The translations under genes were made by a program, and so were the position numbers. Below the pieces are notes generated by a model. It was given only the letters and a program-made list of their open reading frames with translations, searched no databases and had not been told where the DNA came from. Below are positions 7,667-11,229 of a stretch of 11,229 nucleotides of DNA, piece by piece. How positions within the stretch are numbered: the stretch's first letter is position 1; each line of letters opens with the position of its first letter. Source of the stretch: Candidatus Atribacter hydrocarboniphilus. Lineage in GTDB: Bacteria > Atribacterota > Atribacteria > Atribacterales > Atribacteraceae. The stretch spans positions 816 through 12,044 of the forward strand of contig DPKX01000046.1 of NCBI GenBank assembly GCA_003542295.1, in the 5' to 3' direction.

Positions 7667-8479
7667 ATGGATAAAGTGAATGACACTGAAGCCAAAAAAT
7701 ATTTTGGAGAGTTAATAGAGCTGGTTGCGATCCTTCGAAGCGAGAATGGTTGTCCTTGGGATCGAGAACAAACTCGAGAAAGTTTAAAGCCACTTATGCT
7801 TGAAGAGATGTATGAAGCCTTTGATGCAATTGATCGAAAGAACGAAGCTGATTTAAGAGAAGAGTTAGGAGACATGTTGCTTCATATTGTTTTTCAAGCA
7901 CAAATTGGAATAGAACAGGATTCTTTTAATATTGTTGACGTTTTAAAACAGCTCATATTTAAAATGAAGAAGAGGCATCCTCATGTATTTGGAGATATTC
8001 AGGTTCAAAACGTGGATGAAGTTTTGTTAAATTGGGAAACCATCAAAGAAGGCGAAAAGGAAAGAGAGAGCATGCTTTCATCCATACCTCCAAGTTTACC
8101 AGCCTTACTCCGGGCTCAAGTCATTCAAAGCCGGGTTGCTCGGGTAGGATTCGATTGGCCAAATGCCAATGAGGTTTGGAGAAAGGTAATTGAGGAACAG
8201 AATGAATTTGAAGAAGCCTGGAAAAGTCATGATCAAGAATCAATCGAAGAGGAATGGGGGGATTTGGTTTTTGCATTAGTTAATCTCTCCCGGCATCTTC
8301 ACCTTCAACCGGAGGATGCTCTTCAAAAAGCTTCCCAACGCTTTGCCCAACGCTTTCATTATATGGAGAACGAAATAAAAAAACAAGGGAAAAAAATTGA
8401 AAACCTCTCTTTAGAGGAGATGGATGAGTTATGGAACAAAGCGAAACAAGAAATAAAACTTATCCAAAACAACCAATAG
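7667..8479 (+). CDS. mazG: Nucleoside triphosphate pyrophosphohydrolase MazG
   Basis: MazG hydrolyses NTPs and dNTPs to monophosphates and pyrophosphate; it is linked to removal of aberrant nucleotides and tuning of stress nucleotides. The 270 residues form the usual tandem-domain protein. Domain 1 has CPWDREQT (29-36), EEMYE (46-50) and EELGD (65-69), the Mg-binding acidic set, followed by KRHPHVFGD (102-110). Domain 2 has VGFDW (160-164), EEQNE (176-180) and EEEWGD (194-199). Unlike Bacillus YabN, there is no N-terminal tetrapyrrole-methylase domain. CGGAGA at 7651-7656 lies 10 bases before the ATG. The 52-base gap after mfd is AT-rich with no clear signal. The 3' end overlaps the next gene by 49 bases. 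Confidence 0.94.
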   Translation: MDKVNDTEAKKYFGELIELVAILRSENGCPWDREQTRESLKPLMLEEMYEAFDAIDRKNEADLREELGDMLLHIVFQAQIGIEQDSFNIVDVLKQLIFKMKKRHPHVFGDIQVQNVDEVLLNWETIKEGEKERESMLSSIPPSLPALLRAQVIQSRVARVGFDWPNANEVWRKVIEEQNEFEEAWKSHDQESIEEEWGDLVFALVNLSRHLHLQPEDALQKASQRFAQRFHYMENEIKKQGKKIENLSLEEMDELWNKAKQEIKLIQNNQ

Positions 8480-8880
8480 ATTTTGGAGATCTATTTAATC
8501 GAATCAAAGTATTATTGCCATTGGTAAAGGGGTGGAATCCTGATATTTATTTGGCGGTAAATTCAGCCGGTTCGATTGTGTGCGGCATATTGAATAATTT
8601 TTTTCCAAGAGAAATCAGGACCCTTTCCATCCGATATCAGAATGACCATTTAATAGTCAATTGGGACAATTGTGGGGAGTTAAGGGATAAAAGAGTATTG
8701 GTGGTTGCCGATCATTTTCCCAACGAACAAGTACTTTTCCAACTGGAGAATTTTTTAAAGACCAAACAAGTATTATCATTGGTTAAGCTAGTGGTTTTGG
8801 GTAAAGGCGTGGAATACTCGTGTTTTCCAGAGCTACCAGAAGAATCGATTCTCCCTTGGGAAACTGATGAGACTGGATAA
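8431..8880 (+). CDS. Degenerate phosphoribosyltransferase-like protein
   Basis: I do not recognise this 149-residue protein as a named gene. Its layout resembles a small type I phosphoribosyltransferase of the Hpt/COG2236 kind: a beta strand and Gly-containing turn at IYLAVNSAGSIV (39-50), a strand pair around EIRTLSIRY (61-69), the strand RVLVVADHFPNEQVL (88-102) where the PRPP loop belongs, and the terminal ILPWE (140-144), similar to the FPWE ending of that group. The PRPP loop is normally VDDxxDTGxTL; here the first Asp is Ala93 and the DTG part is replaced by Pro-Asn-Glu, so classical catalysis looks lost. It may be a ligand-binding or structural relative. AGGAGA at 8415-8420 supports the ATG. 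It overlaps mazG by 49 bases and the S4 gene by 14, so all three are cotranslated. Confidence 0.55.
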   Translation: MEQSETRNKTYPKQPIDFGDLFNRIKVLLPLVKGWNPDIYLAVNSAGSIVCGILNNFFPREIRTLSIRYQNDHLIVNWDNCGELRDKRVLVVADHFPNEQVLFQLENFLKTKQVLSLVKLVVLGKGVEYSCFPELPEESILPWETDETG

Positions 8881-9124
8881 ATATTTAAAAGTTTCCAAGT
8901 TGATTAAAAGACGAACTCAAGCTCAGGTTGCTTGCAAAAATAACCGGGTTTATTTAAATAATCACTTTGCCAAGTCATCATCAATGGTTAAAATTGGAGA
9001 TGAAATTAAGATTGTTTCTCCGGTTATGATGCTTCGGATAAAGGTTTTACAAATACCGGTTAATAATCAATATTCTGATGACCTTTTTTCAGTAATTGAA
9101 CAAAAAAAACTGGAAACGGAGTAA
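8867..9124 (+). CDS. rqcP: S4-domain protein, RqcP (YabO) family
   Basis: This 85-residue protein begins MRLDKYLKVSKLIKRRTQAQ, closely matching Bacillus RqcP/YabO and related to Hsp15. The S4 RNA-binding domain covers about residues 1-60, with Arg2, Asp4 and Arg16 at the conserved N-terminal positions, then NNRVYLNN and KIGDEIKI. RqcP binds obstructed 50S subunits carrying peptidyl-tRNA and works with RqcH in adding C-terminal alanine tails to stalled chains. No rqcH lies in the window. Position after mazG matches Bacillus mazG-yabO. The start overlaps the previous gene by 14 bases and has only a weak GGGAAA upstream, so expression is probably coupled. Hsp15 itself is less likely because the protein is short and lacks the longer basic tail. 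Confidence 0.88.
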   Translation: MRLDKYLKVSKLIKRRTQAQVACKNNRVYLNNHFAKSSSMVKIGDEIKIVSPVMMLRIKVLQIPVNNQYSDDLFSVIEQKKLETE

Positions 9125-9127
9125 GAC

Positions 9128-9172
9128 AACTATAGGTGTGGGAGGCATTCCTTCAACCATACTGTAGTTTTT
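9128..9172 (+). terminator. Probable intrinsic terminator after rqcP
   Basis: Arms 9128-9141 (AACTATAGGTGTGG) and 9157-9169 (CCATACTGTAGTT) pair over 13 bp, with two G-U pairs and one bulged G. Within the loop, GAGG (9142-9145) and CCTT (9150-9153) can form a further short helix. Five T residues (9168-9172) close it, two of them in the stem. It fits an intrinsic terminator ending the glmU-to-rqcP unit before eno. The stem is not G+C-rich, so strength is uncertain. Confidence 0.5.
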
Positions 9173-10526
<1,354 letters not shown>

Positions 10527-10543
10527 CTTATAAAATTGACCTT

Positions 10544-10588
10544 CTCTAAGGATTTTGCCTCAGAATAATTAAGGTAAAATCCTTAGGG
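10544..10588 (+). other. Long hairpin between eno and divIC
   Basis: CTAAGGATTTTGCCT (10546-10560) and AGGTAAAATCCTTAG (10572-10586) form a 15-bp stem with one G-U pair and an 11-base loop. Two more outer pairs (10544-10545 with 10587-10588) extend it. No T tract follows on either strand, so it is not a standard intrinsic terminator. It could protect the 3' end of eno mRNA, act as an attenuator lowering divIC expression, or be a protein-binding dyad. Confidence 0.7.
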
Positions 10589-10623
10589 TAAAGAATTCAT
10601 TAAGGTTTTGGTGGACTAAGAAG

Positions 10624-10965
10624 ATGGTATCTTCCTATTATTATGATGGAAAAACCGAACCTGATGTTTCCCATAAACTTGCATTTAATTGCAGGAAGAT
10701 ACTTTTTTCAATTATTTTTGCTTTAGTTCTTTTATCTTGGTGTTTTGGTTTTGCCGGGAAATTGATAGATTACTATAATTTGCTGGCCGAGGAAACCTAT
10801 CTCTCTCAAGAAGAAAAAAGGCTTTATAATGATATCGAACTTTTAAATGATGAAAAGCAAAAATTAAATCAAGATTGGTATATTGAAAAATTAGCCAGGG
10901 AAAAATTAAACCTTGCCAAGCCGGGTGAAGTATTGATTAAGGTTGTTCCCTCAGAAAATCCTTGA
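10624..10965 (+). CDS. Septum formation initiator, DivIC/FtsB family
   Basis: DivIC/FtsB is a small bitopic membrane protein that pairs with FtsL and joins FtsQ/DivIB in the division complex, where it helps activate septal peptidoglycan synthesis. The 113-residue protein has a cytosolic N-terminus (about 1-25), one membrane span (26-46), an extracytoplasmic coiled coil (about 50-82) and the family's terminal motif around YIEKLAREKLNLAKPGEV (86-103). Its position fits both Bacillus divIC (after yabO/yabPQ) and E. coli ftsB (after eno), so I leave the symbol open. The ribosome binding site is poor (GGTGGA, 10610-10615), consistent with low expression. The stop codon lies within the -35 box of an outward promoter. 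Confidence 0.85.
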   Translation: MVSSYYYDGKTEPDVSHKLAFNCRKILFSIIFALVLLSWCFGFAGKLIDYYNLLAEETYLSQEEKRLYNDIELLNDEKQKLNQDWYIEKLAREKLNLAKPGEVLIKVVPSENP

Positions 10966-10991
10966 CACCCTCCTTCACTCATTTGTATAAT
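10962..10991 (+). promoter_or_regulatory. Near-perfect sigma-70 promoter overlapping the divIC stop
   Basis: A perfect -35 box TTGACA (10962-10967) and a perfect -10 box TATAAT (10986-10991) are separated by 18 bases. Transcription would begin near 10997-10999 and run rightward. The TGA stop of divIC is embedded in the -35 box. It is by far the best promoter in the window, but no gene follows before the window ends, so the product is unknown: a small RNA, a stable RNA, or an operon beyond 11229. Confidence 0.8.
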
Positions 10992-10997
10992 ATTTTC

Positions 10998-11138
10998 GCT
11001 TTTCCATTGAAAGATTTTAAACATTCTTTAAAATTTACTTTTATACAGTATTTAAAGAAGTGTGAGGTATTGTTTTTTAGAATAGACACTCATGCTGCTA
11101 TGCAGCACCAGATAACAATGAAAATATCTATCTAAATC
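10998..11138 (+). other. Non-coding stretch after the strong promoter, with two hairpins
   Basis: I see no gene here. Two inverted repeats are clear: TTCTTTAAA (11024-11032) with TTTAAAGAA (11051-11059), 9 bp around an 18-base loop, and TGCTGC (11093-11098) with GCAGCA (11102-11107), 6 bp around a three-base loop. A T run at 11072-11077 lies about 12 bases after the first hairpin, too far for a textbook terminator. The stretch could be a leader, a small RNA of unknown end, or the divIC 3' end. Confidence 0.4.
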
Positions 11139-11229
11139 CGTCATTGCGAGGAGTTCAACCGTACTTTAGTTGAACGACGTGGCAATCTCAATTAGTATTT
11201 TTTAAATAATTAAAAGATGAGATCCTCAC
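11139..11229. repeat. Palindromic interspersed repeat (CGTCATTGCGAGGAG type), cut by window end
   Basis: The element begins CGTCATTGCGAGGAG. ATTGC (11143-11147) pairs with GCAAT (11182-11186), and GTTCAAC (11153-11159) pairs with GTTGAAC (11169-11175), with a mismatched internal part and a nine-base loop. The ending GTGGCAATCTCA is the usual partner of this start. After an AT-rich spacer a second unit begins at 11216, GATGAGATCCTCAC, which is inverted relative to ATCTCA at 11185-11190 and runs off the window. I recall this family as multicopy, intergenic and non-coding in many environmental bacterial genomes. Copy number cannot be seen here. Confidence 0.7.

Noticed and set aside
7579..7875. 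98-codon minus-strand frame opposite the mfd end and mazG start
   Set aside because: Ser/Phe/Leu-rich shadow of mazG with no recognisable motif.
11024..11077. Hairpin plus later T run as an intrinsic terminator for divIC
   Set aside because: The T run begins about 12 bases after the stem and the stem is nearly all A-T, so it does not meet the usual pattern. Left as an unassigned structure.

Overview
The window reads as chromosomal housekeeping DNA from a bacterium with fairly low G+C (about 40% judged by eye). All eleven protein genes are on the plus strand and tightly packed. Gene order, from sequence similarity: tRNA-Gln 3' end, terminator, glmU, prs, rplY (ctc), pth, a PAP2-like membrane protein, mfd, mazG, a degenerate phosphoribosyltransferase-like gene, an rqcP-like S4 gene, eno, divIC/ftsB.

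The order glmU(gcaD)-prs-ctc-pth-x-mfd-x-mazG-yabO-x-divIC matches the well-known Bacillus subtilis block. The sporulation-linked members found there (fin/yabK, spoVT, yabP, yabQ) are absent, and MazG lacks the methylase domain fused to it in Bacillus YabN. The eno-ftsB/divIC adjacency is more like Gram-negative genomes. At the right edge is a palindromic element of the CGTCATTGCGAGGAG...CAATCTC type, familiar from many environmental genomes. Together these suggest a non-sporulating, deep-branching lineage related to or neighbouring Bacillota, with Atribacterota a reasonable guess. This is inference; no marker gene fixes the taxon.

Layout. 1-68: end of tRNA-Gln and its intrinsic terminator. 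69-253: AT-rich non-coding leader of glmU. 254-2612: glmU and prs (UDP-GlcNAc and PRPP supply). 2693-7614: rplY, pth, PAP2-like and mfd, with abutting or overlapping genes from rplY onward. 7667-9124: mazG, PRTase-like and rqcP, overlapping one another. 9128-9172: probable terminator-like hairpin. 9240-10965: eno and divIC, separated by a long hairpin that has no T tract. 10962-10991: a near-perfect sigma-70 promoter that overlaps the divIC stop codon and points out of the window. 10998-11138: non-coding, with short hairpins. 11139-11229: the palindromic repeat, cut by the window edge.

Functionally the block joins cell-envelope and nucleotide precursor supply (GlmU, Prs), translation and its rescue (L25, Pth, RqcP), transcription-coupled repair (Mfd), nucleotide-pool cleaning (MazG), glycolysis (Eno) and division (DivIC/FtsB). 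The least ordinary items are the PRTase-like protein with a lost PRPP loop, the PAP2-like protein coupled to mfd, a Pth with Lys in place of a conserved active-site Asn, the strong outward promoter with no visible gene, and the terminal repeat. I see no phage, IS transposase, CRISPR array or defence system.
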